The position numbers and the translations under genes are program-made. Shown piece after piece: positions 20,700-31,294 of a stretch of DNA of 64,000 nt (its first letter is position 1; each line of letters opens with the position of its first letter). Under the pieces are notes generated by a model that was not told the origin of the DNA, made no database searches, and was given only the letters and a program-made list of their open reading frames with translations. Source of the stretch: Sordaria brevicollis (taxonomy: Eukaryota; Ascomycota; Sordariomycetes; Sordariales; Sordariaceae); NCBI GenBank assembly GCA_033439795.1, contig JAUTDP010000003.1, forward strand, positions 558,001-622,000, given 5' to 3'.

Positions 20700-21126
20700 T
20701 GAAGAAATGATTAGACGAAAACAAAAGAAAAGAAAAATGATGGGGAGCAGAAAGAACTCTACATGGATCGTTGGAAGATACCAGGTTGGTGTCTACGGAT
20801 CATTACTTTACTAGGCGTTGGTTTCAACGGGTTGCGCGATGCTTCTGGGTTATTCTTACAGGACGGACGGACGTAACAAATGGAAAAACTGGAAAGCGAA
20901 CTTGGCGAAAAAGGGAGGACGGAATGGCAGATCATTTGCTACTCTTGCTTTGATACCAGTCAGTCTACAGTCCATACTATATGAACACTACCAGACAAGA
21001 TTCAAACCCTTAACGAAGTTCACGTCTGACGCTGGGAATAGTTTAATACTACCCTGGAAGTCTATGGTAACGCTTTTAATCATCCACTAACACGCGGGTT
21101 TCCAACACCTCCAACCGAGTCTACGT
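20700..21126. other. Convergent 3' flanks
   Basis: Space between the stop codons of the VanZ-like gene (+) and the oxidoreductase (-). No gene or structural element recognised; presumably both 3' UTRs. Confidence 0.5.
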
Positions 21127-22893
21127 TTAGAAACCGAAACCCTCATTATGAAACCAAACCTCCCTCCCCTCCTTCACATACCTCCCCACCTGCCTTCTAA
21201 CCTGCTTCCCCATCTTGACCGGTCCACAAACCAAAACCGCCACTCTCTCCTCCTTTCCATGGGCAAATACCTCATCAACCACCTTCTTCAAGTCCGGTCT
21301 CCTCCTTTGATGACTCCTCACCCCATTCTTCCCCAAAGTCCGCATCTCAATAGCCACCGCGCCACCCTCACCAGACTCAACACCGCTACTAACCCCCTCT
21401 GTCTCACCAGCTTCAGCTTCCTGTCCACCCTGGCCCGCCCCAGGTCCGGTCAAATAAATATGCACGTTCGGATCATTGAGGATGTCCCTAGCATCACTCT
21501 CCACCACCGCCCACGTCGCCTCACCAGCCGTGCGTACAGCCCAGACCATCTCCACTTTAGCCTCGGGGTTGGAAGAGATGATGGAGCGGTACAAGGGGAT
21601 TGTAAACGTCGCTCCTACTCCGCCGGCTATTAACAACACGCGATCAAACTCGGTGCCTAGGGAAAGGGAGGGGAAGTGCCTCGCGGCTCCGTAGGGTCCT
21701 TCAATATTCAGCAGCGCCTTCTTCCCTTCCACGCGAGAAGATGGGGAGGGGTTAGAGGTGGCGAAACGGGCGAGGGAGGTAGTCATCGGTCCTGATTGCT
21801 GACGGGCGACCAAGGTGAGTGTTCCAGAGGAGTGGTCGACGTGCGCAATGGTGAAGGGGTTGAACATGAATTCGAAGAGGACCTCCTTCACATCGGTAGC
21901 TGATTTGGTGAAGGAAGAGCGGGTGGAGGGGGGCACGTTGACGTAGACGTGACCACCGGGTCCAGCACCCAGGAACTGGTTCTGCCGTTGGCGAGGGACG
22001 GGAACGTCGATTTTAATTAGGGAAGTACCCGGGATGGAGGAGATGGTGGTTTCGACGGTTATGGTGTCCCGCTTGCGAAAACCGATGTCGAGGAGGAAAA
22101 CGCCGAGGGATTGGAGGAGGTATTTGCGGGAGGAAGAGGCGTGGAACCAGAGGACTGCGGGCAGACCCAAGGCGATAAGAAGGTGGGTGATGAAGAAGAC
22201 GCGGTAGGAGAGCTTGCGGAGCGGGCGAAGGGCGGTGGTGATCATTAGGTTTAGTCCGGCGAAGGATAATATGCCGTAGAGAACCACGGGCGATTGGAGT
22301 TTCTGGAGGAGGATGCTGTTTTGGATGAAGTAGTTGTAGTAGAAGATTGTGTGCAGGCTTAGCAGGAAGGTGGTGACGCGGGCGAGGACGCGGTGCCAGC
22401 GGTTGGTTTCCTCGTGCGAAAGCTTGAGTGTCCATGAGACCGGGTTGAAGGATTTGCAGGTCAACAAGTACTGCATGGGGTACTGGCTGATGGCGACGAT
22501 GCCGAATCGTTTGGTTAGGTGCATGTAATCGGTGCCGGTGCCGGCGATGCAGAGAACCAAAAGCCAGAGGGACCAGAGGAGGCCAAAGACCCATTGGCCG
22601 CGTTGGCCTAGGACTTCTCCGAAGGCGACAACATCTTCGCCTAGCCACCAGCGGAGTTTGGACCAGGTGTTGCTTTGGCGGCGGTTGTTGAAGGAGTCGG
22701 GGTCTGAGCTGGGGATGGCGGTATAGTCTCTCTTTTTCCGAGAGGAAGATTTGTTGAGGGTTTGGTAAAGCCAGATGAGACCAATGGGAATCAAGGCGGA
22801 TAGTTGAGCGTAGAGGGCATATTTGTCGAGAGATTGGCGGCGGGCATGTTTCTCGGCCTGGGAGAGGTCGAGGAACTGGTAGGGCCAGCTCAT
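21127..22893 (-). CDS. Aim14/ferric-reductase-like transmembrane oxidoreductase
   Basis: 588-residue single-exon protein from the ATG at 22893 (MSWPYQFLDL). The frame is open upstream to 23091, but that stretch is Pro/Arg-rich and unlike the family. A ferric-reductase transmembrane domain has two bis-His pairs spaced 14 residues apart: H in NRWHRVLAR with H in LSLHTIFYY, and H in FITHLLIA with H in LWFHASSS. An FAD-binding segment follows (GGHVYVNVPPS, FMFNPFTIA), then the NAD(P)-binding motif IAGGVGATF and a C-terminal CGPVKMG...FHNEGFGF. The family moves electrons from NADPH through FAD and haem across a membrane to iron or oxygen. The usual HPF(T/S) of the FAD motif reads NPFT. Length and C-terminus resemble the Aim14 group more than NoxA/NoxB. 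Its substrate cannot be told from sequence. Confidence 0.8.
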   Translation of the reverse strand: MSWPYQFLDLSQAEKHARRQSLDKYALYAQLSALIPIGLIWLYQTLNKSSSRKKRDYTAIPSSDPDSFNNRRQSNTWSKLRWWLGEDVVAFGEVLGQRGQWVFGLLWSLWLLVLCIAGTGTDYMHLTKRFGIVAISQYPMQYLLTCKSFNPVSWTLKLSHEETNRWHRVLARVTTFLLSLHTIFYYNYFIQNSILLQKLQSPVVLYGILSFAGLNLMITTALRPLRKLSYRVFFITHLLIALGLPAVLWFHASSSRKYLLQSLGVFLLDIGFRKRDTITVETTISSIPGTSLIKIDVPVPRQRQNQFLGAGPGGHVYVNVPPSTRSSFTKSATDVKEVLFEFMFNPFTIAHVDHSSGTLTLVARQQSGPMTTSLARFATSNPSPSSRVEGKKALLNIEGPYGAARHFPSLSLGTEFDRVLLIAGGVGATFTIPLYRSIISSNPEAKVEMVWAVRTAGEATWAVVESDARDILNDPNVHIYLTGPGAGQGGQEAEAGETEGVSSGVESGEGGAVAIEMRTLGKNGVRSHQRRRPDLKKVVDEVFAHGKEERVAVLVCGPVKMGKQVRRQVGRYVKEGREVWFHNEGFGF

Positions 22894-23713
22894 TTTGGCT
22901 GGTATTCTCCTCAGATGAGGATGTTGACGTGGATGATAATCACGTTTCTGGACTTCTTGAAGCGGGGGAAGTTCAGCTTTTAGAGAATTCGGACTGAAGA
23001 GATGGTGGTCCACGGCTGGGTCCCGTCCCGACCTGCCCGAAGTTCGAGGCCGGCGGCCCGCAGCGTGGGGGAAGGAATGGACCCCTGCCAAGATGGAAAT
23101 GTGTAATTCTTTGAAATGTGATTGGACCGGAGCAGGAGCAGATCATGGTTGGGTAACAACAATCCCTGTCTAGAGGTAGATACGGAACCTAACCCAGACT
23201 TCAACTCTTCGTCCTGTCTGTCTTTTCACCATCAATGCTGAACTGTCCCCGAAAGGAATGATAATGACTGATATAGAATGATTCCAAAGGACTAAGATGG
23301 AGATCTCTGTTGAGCCTAGATATATGAAAGACATGACCCATGGGTTTGTCACTTATGCCTTCCCCAGAGGTGGTCAAAGTGTGCATCTGTACCTGCATTT
23401 TCAGCACGTGGATAACCTTGAATGGCCTCGCGAATCTCGAGATCTTGACCCCAGACTTGATACTACGGCTCGTCATCTGACACCTCAGAACTTCTATTTC
23501 CAATGGTGTCGCGACTCAAGGGCAAAGCTGGATGTCAGTGACCTCAGGGTCAGGATCAGAGACCCCACAAGAGCTGCATTAGAACTGACATGGGATGGTG
23601 GGCGGTTGATAACGTCCAATGAGTCCGCTTTGTACGTTAGAGATTCATCCGGACAACAACAATTCCTGACGGCTACCATACACTGTTAAGTCACTCCAAA
23701 TCATCAAGACAAA
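22894..23713. other. Divergent promoter region with a 130-codon ORF
   Basis: Lies between the start codons of the oxidoreductase (-) and the Rid protein (+). It includes a plus-strand ORF at 23297-23689 that ends 24 nt before the Rid start. It has no recognised motif and may be a leader ORF or chance. Confidence 0.4.
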
Positions 23714-24248
23714 ATGGCTCCCGCAAAGGCAGTTTTGACCACCAAGGCCCCCGCGCCTATCCCGCAGCTGTCCCAGGCCGTGGTATACAATGGCATGGTC
23801 TACTGCTCTGGTAGTCTCGGTATCGACCCCGCCACCGGCAAGATGGTTGAGGGAACCGTCAAGGACCGGACGGTATGCCATTATCCATAACTGATGGCCC
23901 CTGAAGCCACGTGCTAAGACGTTTCTTTCTCCGATCTAGAGACAAGTCTTCAAGAACCTTTCAGCCGTTCTCGAGGCGGCTGGCAGCAGCCTCAAGAACG
24001 TTGTCAAGGTGAACGTGTTTCTCACCACCATGGACAACTTTGCTGCCATGAACGAGGCTTATGACGAGTTCATCACCTCTGCGCCCAAGCCGGTATGTAG
24101 TTGCATCTGGAAACATAAGATGAAAAGAGTGGAAGCTTACAGACATGTACAGTGCCGTACCTGCGTTGCTGTTGCCCAGTTGCCTTTCGGCAGTGATGTT
24201 GAGATTGAGTGCACCGCCTATCTCAATGCGCCGTCCGCGAAGCTCTAA
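23714..24248 (+). CDS. Rid/YjgF/UK114-family imine deaminase
   Basis: Three exons, 23714-23872, 23940-24092 and 24153-24248, 135 residues. Both introns are phase 0 (GTATGC/TAG and GTATGT/CAG). The protein covers one complete Rid domain: PQLSQAVVYNGMVYCSGSLG at the N-terminus, QVFKNLSAVLEAAG and NVVKVNVFLTTMDNF in the middle, and CRTCVAVAQLPFGSDVEIECTA at the end. The conserved Arg of the active site (in CRTC) and the following Glu (VEIE) are kept. RidA proteins form trimers that hydrolyse reactive enamine/imine products of pyridoxal-phosphate enzymes such as threonine dehydratase. The start MAPAKAVLTTKAPAP could be a weak mitochondrial presequence, as in yeast Mmf1, but a cytosolic Hmf1-type protein is equally possible. 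Confidence 0.93.
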
Positions 24249-24649
24249 GTTGGATAGGTACCTCTAGTCAACAATGTCAAGTTCTACAAAGTTGAATTTG
24301 CTTGTCTTGTCCCACGTCTTGCTGAGCCCAAGTAGTACGGGCGACTTTTACTCACTGAATACAGGATCTTACAAGTTTACCATTCAAACAAAACATGAAG
24401 TTCTCAGTCTCGGAAATCTTCATCCCAAGCGCGCGAAACACCACACAGACAAGATGCGGAGATAAGAGAGAAGCTCGGGCCACATTACTACACTGACGTA
24501 ATTTACGTACCTTATCGTCCCCAATCGGTAAAAAGTGCGGTGCACACTGCAAAAAAGAGGACAGCATTTCCCCAACTATCCTCCTTTTCTCCTCAACATC
24601 ACCACCGTATACCTGTCGTTCAACTGGATTACAGACACCAGGGAATGCA
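24249..24649. other. Spacer before the LETM1-domain gene
   Basis: Rid 3' flank and presumed promoter of the LETM1-domain gene. No other gene seen. Confidence 0.4.
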
Positions 24650-26299
24650 ATGATATCCAGGATACCTCTCAGCGCCCGGAGCGCTTGCCGCCATGTTTAC
24701 ACCACCTCCTCTCGACTGAGGTCAACGACGGGCCTCCCCCTCTCCTTCACACAGCAGTCGCAGAAGCAGCCTTCGATTCCTCAACTCTCCTTCAGCGCTC
24801 GCTCGTTTTCCTCGACAACCCGTAACTCCTTCAAGCAGACCTTCCCCCGTCAGGATGAGCCTGATCAACAGGCAATCCTCGAACAACAAGCTCGCTCCGG
24901 CGTCAACCCACCTTACACCACCCGCCCACCACCTCTGAACCTCCCCGAGCGGCAACCCGACGCCTCGACCTTCTCTCACTTATTTGCTACTGGCAAGGCC
25001 TACCTGACCTTCTACAAGACCGGCCTCCGCCAGGTCATCACCAACTACAAGGTCCTACGCGCCGTCGGCAATGGCGGCGAGGGCCCGATCGGACGGTCCG
25101 AGAACCCCGCCACCGACCCGAACGCCATCGACGGCTACCTCCGCTTCCGCACGCGCGGTGCCTTGCAGCTCTACAACCGCGTCAAGCACGACCTCCAAAA
25201 GCTGCCCATCTTCGCCCTTCTGCTGCTCATTACCGGCGAGTTTACTCCCTTCGTTGTTCTCGCCGTCCCGACCATCGTCCCTTACACCTGCCGAATCCCC
25301 AAACAGGTCGACAAGATCCTGCGAAAGGTTGAAGACCGCCGAGCGCAAGCTCAGGAGTCGCTAGTAGGCGAAGTCTACGAAGAAGACGACTACCACGAAG
25401 AACTCCAAAAGCAGATTGAAGAAAAAGCAAAAGTCGCAGAAGAAGAAGACGACAACGACGGCATCGCACCTCTCCGCATCCCCGACATGACCTTCGAGAA
25501 CCTCGCCGAATGGCGCTACTTTGTAGAAAACGAAATGACGCCCGCGCAGCGCGCCCAGTACGAGGCCGACATCGACGCCGCCGAGGCTTACTTCAGGGCC
25601 CAGCGCGACGAGCTACGTGCCGCCGCGGCCAAGGAAGGAAAAGCGATCGACGAGTCGGACGCTGAGGAAATAGACCCGCGCCAACAAGCCACCGATTTTG
25701 TGGACATGATGACTATTGATCTGAACAACAAAAATCCCGCCGATTCAAACAACGAGGATCTCGCCGAGATAAACCAAAATCTCGCCGATCTGCACAAGAT
25801 GAACGCCGATCTGGACATGGAGCCCATCGACGCCTTCCCCATGACGGCCGAGGAAGCGCTCGAACATCTCGACCCGCTAAGCGAAGATGGCGAGCAGTTT
25901 AACATGCTTGACGTGCTAGCAAAGAGTTATGACGTCTCCAGCTGGCTTGGTCCTGCGGGCCGCGAGAGGAATGTTCACAAGCACCTGCGCTACTTGGCCA
26001 TTGACACAGAGTTGCTCGAGAAGGATGGAGGCGTGCAAGCGCTGGAGGACGAGGAGGTGGTGTTGGCGTGTGTTGATCGCGGTATTGACGTGAGAGAGCG
26101 CGAGATTGGTGACCTCAGGTATGCCCTTGAGAAATGGGTCTTTTTGACGTATGTGCTGGCGAAGAACAGGGACGATTGTCTGAGGAGGATGGCGGTGTTG
26201 GGCACTTGCGAGGAGATTTTGTGGCCGGGGATTTCGTGGCCGGAGAGGTTTGGTGAGGAGTTGGAGGGGTTGGAGGGGGCGGCGGAGAAGAAGGACTGA
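24650..26299 (+). CDS. Mitochondrial LETM1-domain (Letm1 RBD) inner-membrane protein
   Basis: 549-residue single-exon protein. The N-terminus is rich in Arg, Ser and Thr with no acidic residues for about 65 positions, a typical mitochondrial presequence. A single hydrophobic segment at about 185-212 is followed by a LETM1-like ribosome-binding region. This has long acidic and Ala-rich stretches (about 230-440) and a C-terminal block AKSYDVSSWLGP...HLRYLAIDTELLEKDGGVQAL...ACVDRGIDVRE...LRYALEKWVFLT, which matches the end of the RBD. LETM1/Mdm38 proteins sit in the inner membrane, act in K+/H+ exchange and contact mitochondrial ribosomes. This copy lacks the classical C-terminal EF-hand and coiled coils and is shorter than Mdm38, so it is a divergent relative. 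An upstream ATG in another frame at 24535 is not used. Confidence 0.82.
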   Translation: MISRIPLSARSACRHVYTTSSRLRSTTGLPLSFTQQSQKQPSIPQLSFSARSFSSTTRNSFKQTFPRQDEPDQQAILEQQARSGVNPPYTTRPPPLNLPERQPDASTFSHLFATGKAYLTFYKTGLRQVITNYKVLRAVGNGGEGPIGRSENPATDPNAIDGYLRFRTRGALQLYNRVKHDLQKLPIFALLLLITGEFTPFVVLAVPTIVPYTCRIPKQVDKILRKVEDRRAQAQESLVGEVYEEDDYHEELQKQIEEKAKVAEEEDDNDGIAPLRIPDMTFENLAEWRYFVENEMTPAQRAQYEADIDAAEAYFRAQRDELRAAAAKEGKAIDESDAEEIDPRQQATDFVDMMTIDLNNKNPADSNNEDLAEINQNLADLHKMNADLDMEPIDAFPMTAEEALEHLDPLSEDGEQFNMLDVLAKSYDVSSWLGPAGRERNVHKHLRYLAIDTELLEKDGGVQALEDEEVVLACVDRGIDVREREIGDLRYALEKWVFLTYVLAKNRDDCLRRMAVLGTCEEILWPGISWPERFGEELEGLEGAAEKKD

Positions 26300-26432
26300 A
26301 AATAGAGGTTGAGAAGCACCTAAGAATGAAGATGAGGTGGTGGTTTAGGGGAAATGATACCCGAGAGACAGAGAAAGACGTACGTATAAGCGCACTGGCC
26401 TGGTGCTTTAGAGAAGAAGATTGTTTTATATA

Positions 26433-26461
26433 CCGCAAATTCTCGTTCGATTGGGATACCC
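26433..26461 (+). repeat. Left terminal inverted repeat of relic 2
   Basis: Begins CCGCAAATTCTCGTTCG and ends GGGATACCC. All 29 bases are the reverse complement of 30274-30302. It is preceded by TA. Confidence 0.92.
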
Positions 26462-27261
26462 CTTAGCGGCGGCAAAGTAGCGGCAACTAGTAAGCGAGCA
26501 TAACTAGCCCACATCTACGAGCCCAATGTAACGCCATACAAGGGTGTTAACTACTTAGCAAAAGAGGGGGTTTCTAGTCACCGCCACCCTCCTATTCTTT
26601 CTATTCTTCGTAATATTTTTCTTTTCATCAATACCAACCAAAACAACCACGATTTTCACCAGAGAAACCATACCTCGAATCCACATTAGGTCTATTAATA
26701 TTATTTATATATAAAAATCTATATAAAAAATATAGGCAAGCCTTTCTAACCCCCTCTACTTTTCTAAATATAACGTACGACTTCAAAAATACTAAAGTTT
26801 TTACTATCGACTACGAATATAATATCGTTTACCGGAAACCTTCCTCCCGCGGCTTTATTTATATAATTGGGCTATCATTAGAAAAAAACGGCTATTATTT
26901 TAATTAGGTTCGAGAGCGTTATAAAAATAACGTACAAAAGTATATACTAGATAAAAATTATCTAATTAAATACTTTATTCAATTGAAGGGTAGAAGGTAG
27001 CGGCGGCGTAATTAATAAAGAGTCGAAAGAGAATAGTAAAAAGGCGTTATTTACATATAAGTAAATAACTTTATTATTATTAATAATAATAATAATAGGG
27101 ATAATGTAAAATTAATACCAACGGTATAGAAGGAGGATAAAAGGGAGGAGGATAAAACGAAGGAGGATAAAATAAGGGATAAGTAGAGGGCCCGATACAA
27201 GAAGCTTCGAGCATCGAAATTCTAGTATAATAATTAATAAGATTATTATTATTAATAATAA

Positions 27262-28140
27262 TTAAGGTAGTAAAAACGGCGTTAATTCTATTCTATTACC
27301 CTCGAGTTTAATAATAACCTCCTCCTTATCTACATTTACGCTAGCCGTAATAATAACTTCCTCGTTCTTTATTCGTAATATACCGATTAACTCTACTTTA
27401 TTTAATTTATTATACCTATAAATACCTCTAATTTTATAAAAGCCTTTTAAAATTATAATAAAATAGCTTTTATATATTATAATTAATTCGTTAATAGTAA
27501 TTTCGCCTTCCAATAAATCGGGCTCAATATAGCTATTAATAATTTCATTATTATCCGCCGTTTAGAACCCAAAAAAATCGATATCCTTCTAAAGAATACC
27601 TTTAATTCGGATCTTATAATCTTCTACGCCGTTAAAATATATAGAAATATTATAATCGATAAAAAATTTAACGACTAATCTAGGATTCTTTTCGTTAAAT
27701 ATTTCGATAACCTAAATAACAATAAAGGTAAATATAACCCTTTTTTTAAAAGGGGTCTACTTATCGAAGTTATTATAAATAGCCTAATTTTTTTCGAGGT
27801 ATTCGTCGTATATTTCGGAAAGGTAGAGCTTAATAAATTTATTAATATAAATATTAAACGGTTATAGAAAGGGGGTAAAACTATTAGGGATAATAATTCT
27901 ATTAATATTATATTTATTAAAGGTATTAAATATATCCTTAATTTTATAGAAACCAATTATATTTATAACTAAAAGGCCTTTATTATTATTCCCTATAACG
28001 GTACTTAATTCTTCGTTAATTTATTTAATTATAAACTTTTCGTTATTATACGCCGTCTCGTTAAATTCGACTATAACCCCTAAATAATAAATATTAATTT
28101 CATCTATCCGGAAAAAAAATATTAAAAAACTTAATGAAAA
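27262..28140 (-). pseudogene. Decayed pogo-type DDE transposase
   Basis: One minus-strand frame runs collinearly across about 880 bp and is broken only by TAA and TAG codons, which RIP makes from CAA, CAG and TGG. The recognisable order is EFNETAYNN, then GLLVINIIGF (the position of a catalytic Asp, now Asn), then a degraded P-x2-x-T-P-F-L-*-P-F-N-I-x-I-N-K block. The last corresponds to the family's TSxLQPLDxxINKPFK signature. It ends with FFIDYNIS...NGVEDYKI, matching the Cys-Gly-I...DGSED end. The N-terminal DNA-binding region should lie towards 29500 but is unreadable. Inactive. Confidence 0.8.
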
Positions 28141-28150
28141 AGAAATATAA

Positions 28151-28222
28151 CCTAGCGAAAATAATTTTAGGCTTAGCGAAAATAATTTCGAGCTTAGCGA
28201 AAATAATTTCGGGCCTAGCGAA
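28151..28222. repeat. 21-bp tandem repeat, about 3.4 copies
   Basis: Units starting at 28151, 28172 and 28193, plus a partial at 28214, each close to CTTAGCGAAAATAATTTCGAG. On the minus strand it encodes a 7-residue repeat of the kind IIFAKLE. It lies inside relic 2, just upstream of the readable transposase frame. Confidence 0.8.
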
Positions 28223-28292
28223 AAGAAAATAAAAGGTACAAATCTTAACTTTTTCCAATTTATACCTTTCTTTCCTTTTTTTCAATTACTCT

Positions 28293-28600
28293 ATTTAATA
28301 TAATATTATATTAATTTACTTACTTCGGTTCGGGTTACTATTTGCCTATAAATAATAGTAATACTATATTGGTCTCTATTTAAATTTTATATACGATTTA
28401 TAATTTAAAGGTATAAAAGGATAAAAGAAAAAAAAAGAAGAATAGTAAAAGTCCTATTTTAATATAATATTACGCTAATTTACCTACTTTAATTCGAATT
28501 ATTTATATACTCGCGGGTAATGAATAATGTAGTATTGGTCTCTATTTAGGTCTTATATACAATTTACGGTTTAGAGGCGTAAAATAGGGAGGATAAAAGG
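28293..28600. repeat. Imperfect direct duplication, 166-bp offset
   Basis: 28293-28440 and 28459-28606 align with scattered transitions. Anchors include TTAATATAATATTA at 28293/28459 and ATTGGTCTCTATTTA at 28368/28534. Nature unknown; it sits inside relic 2. Confidence 0.65.
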
Positions 28601-30273
28601 GAGGATAAAAGAAAGTAGTAATGTACCCTATATAATCCTCCTTTTGCTTAGATTTAACGTACCTTTAAAGATAAATTTAGGCTTTAACCTCTATACCCTA
28701 TTTATAAATATATATAAAATAAAGGTAATTTACCGTTTATTCTAATTATTACGGTCGGTTTTATTAATAATAGTCTTATTACCCCTTATATTATATATCG
28801 TACTATTTAAAAATTCGAAAAGGATAGGGGTTTCGTCGAAATTAATAATAAACCTTTTATTAACCTATTTGAAAGTAAAATTAATTAATATTAATAATAA
28901 TAATAAGATAATATAAAGGGGCTAAGTTAATTTTATGCGGGGTAAGTGGGTTGTATATTAAACGGTTAATTTTATTCTCTATAGGGATAGTAGTATTGCG
29001 GTATATAAATTTAAAGAAATTAATTATTAAACGAAGGTAATCGGCTAGTAATTTCGAAAATTATTGTATAATCCGACGAAGTATAATATTATAGCGTTGT
29101 ATAAACTTACAGAATTAACCGGTCGAAAATTAAAAATCAAAATATAATTAACTAATTTATTTATAAAAAATATATTTAAACTTTCATCGAAATTAGTTAA
29201 CGCGTATAAATTCGCTTATTTTCTATTTAATAAGAAATTCTTCGAATAATTTTATTTCGAATTCTAAAAACGCTAATCGAAATAGAAATTCTATATTATA
29301 AATAATTTTATTCCTATTGCGCTATTAATTTGAAATAATCGTTTTAGGGATTATAAAATAGCGGGCTACTTTATAAAAGAACAGGCGCCGCTTACCTTAC
29401 AATAATTAAACTTCCTCCCCGTTGAAGTAAATACGGAAGCTATAATTAAAAGTACGCTTATAATTAATAAAATTAAAAAGAAGGTAATTAAAAACCTCTA
29501 ATTTTATTTTTCGAATATAATTACGTTTAATTTTCTTCTTAAGGAATAAGTACCGGTATACCTAATAATTATATTAATAGTAGAGTAATTTAATTTTTTT
29601 ACCCGGCTTAATTCGTTTAGTAATAAAGTCGTAAAATTAGCGGACCGGTTTTTCGTTAAAATTGGTCGAAGAAAACAAAGTATTAAAATCCGTAATATTA
29701 TTGAAAAATATTAATAAAAAAGAGGAAGAAAAGTTATTATAGAATAAAGCCGTTAATATTTTATTAATATAAAGGGTTTATATTTAAGGAGGGGTAGGGA
29801 GGGTAATTATAAAATATAATATAATAGAATATAAAGTAGGGTAATAATATTAAAAATAGGAAATAAACGAATAATTTATTTTATAGTCGGTCGGTCGCTT
29901 TTTTAATAAATTTTAGGAATTTTAATAGTAGTAAATTTAGGAATTTAACACTTTCTTCTTTAATAGTAAATTGTATTACGATCGATAATTTTAATATTAT
30001 AGCTTTATATAATTGAATTTAATAAATTTGGTAATTTTAATACTCGAATTAAAATTGAGAAAGGTGGTTGTAAGAGGAAGGAGGAGGAGGGTGGGGATAA
30101 TTGGGTAAGATTTTAGAAGATTACTAGTACGGGGAGCTCGGCTAGCATGGGCCACCTGCAGTCGGCTAGTAGGGTCTATGCTTGGCTGGCAGGGGAGTGG
30201 CAGGGGGCTGGCAAGGGTGCCAACTGTAGGGCGCTCGCTTATACTGCTGTATATAGTAGAAGGTAGGCCTTGA

Positions 30274-30302
30274 GGGTATCCCAATCGAACGAGAATTTGC
30301 GG
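30274..30302 (-). repeat. Right terminal inverted repeat of relic 2
   Basis: Reverse complement of 26433-26461 with no mismatch; followed by TA (30303-30304). Confidence 0.92.
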
Positions 30303-30304
30303 TA

Positions 30305-31294
30305 GTGTATATGTTGTGATGATAATGATAAAAGCTGCTGCATATATTAGGCCCAAGTCACTCCAAGGCCTGACCTTCTCAATAATGACGATACTCTACT
30401 CTTTGATCTCCGTTTGATCTCTTTTAAGTTTCCTCTACGTAACAAGCTACGTAGCAATGGTATCCTCCCCGTCACTCTGTTATCGTAGATAGCCTCATGT
30501 CTCCTCAGTCTCCTTTCTTCTCTCTTGATGCACATTATGATGGGGTTTGTCACTGTTGTCTGCCTGCCTGTCATTTCACCTCTCTCCTCGCCTCTTCTTC
30601 ACTCTTCCCTTTGCTCACCCTCACCTCTATCGTGCCTCCATCCATATCAAAATGACAAGGTTTCCTTTACTATCTGCGGATGATTTCTACCGTAATTCAC
30701 TGCCAGAGTTTGAATCTCCTTAAGCTTCAAGGTCCCAAAGCATCCTTGTCAGACTGAAGGTCTCTGTTGTTGTTACCTCCTGTGTACTTGGCTGTACCTG
30801 GTTGACCTGCTGTCCGGTGTTTATACATATTCGAGTTCGTGGGCATATCAAATTAGCCAGTGATTCTCGCATCATCACAGCTGAAGCCTGCTCTGCCAGC
30901 CCTTGGTTGTTTCATGGTCATCCATCGATATTTGCGACTCTTTACGATGTTTTTGGCAGGGTTTGGCTGTACTAAATATCAAAGACAATTGTTGTGGTGT
31001 AAAGGAGAACTTGGTATTGGGATGGTATGGTACAGTTTTTCCCATTGCTCTTTGGCCCTTCATCCTTCCACGTAGCCACATGCTGTGTCCATGGATAGAG
31101 CAAGCCAAAAGAAGCCCATCCAGTTCTCCCCCTGGTGTACTGTTCTCTTGTCCTGTGGGTTCGCCTCCAGGGCCGGTCCTGTTTTTCCGGGCCGCGGGGC
31201 ACCTCGTTTATCCTGCCTTGTGTTATCGATCTTCCACGTTTGTACCTCGACAAACCTTATCTGCCTCCGTCTCTCGCTCGCTACCTTCGCTCGC
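30305..31294. other. Spacer between relic 2 and the complex I subunit gene
   Basis: Normal base composition. Short ORFs only, none recognisable. The part next to 31295 is the 3' flank of the minus-strand complex I gene. Confidence 0.45.

Larger units (their letters stand above)
26433..30302. mobile_element. RIP-degraded pogo/Fot1-like DNA transposon relic
   Basis: A 3.87-kb element bounded by perfect 29-bp inverted repeats (26433-26461 and 30274-30302), flanked on both sides by the dinucleotide TA (26431-26432 and 30303-30304), as in Tc1/mariner-pogo elements. The interior (about 26690-30050) is extremely TA-rich with all C-to-T/G-to-A style damage. The minus strand still carries one collinear decayed DDE transposase frame (27262-28140). 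The terminal 250 bp on the right and about 250 bp on the left keep normal composition and so escaped strong RIP. Internal direct duplications lie at 28151-28222 and 28293-28600. Confidence 0.88.

Noticed and set aside
22894..23091. Longer N-terminus of the Aim14-like protein
   Set aside because: The extra 66 residues are Pro/Arg/His-rich and unlike the family; MSWPYQFLDL at 22893 is a better start.
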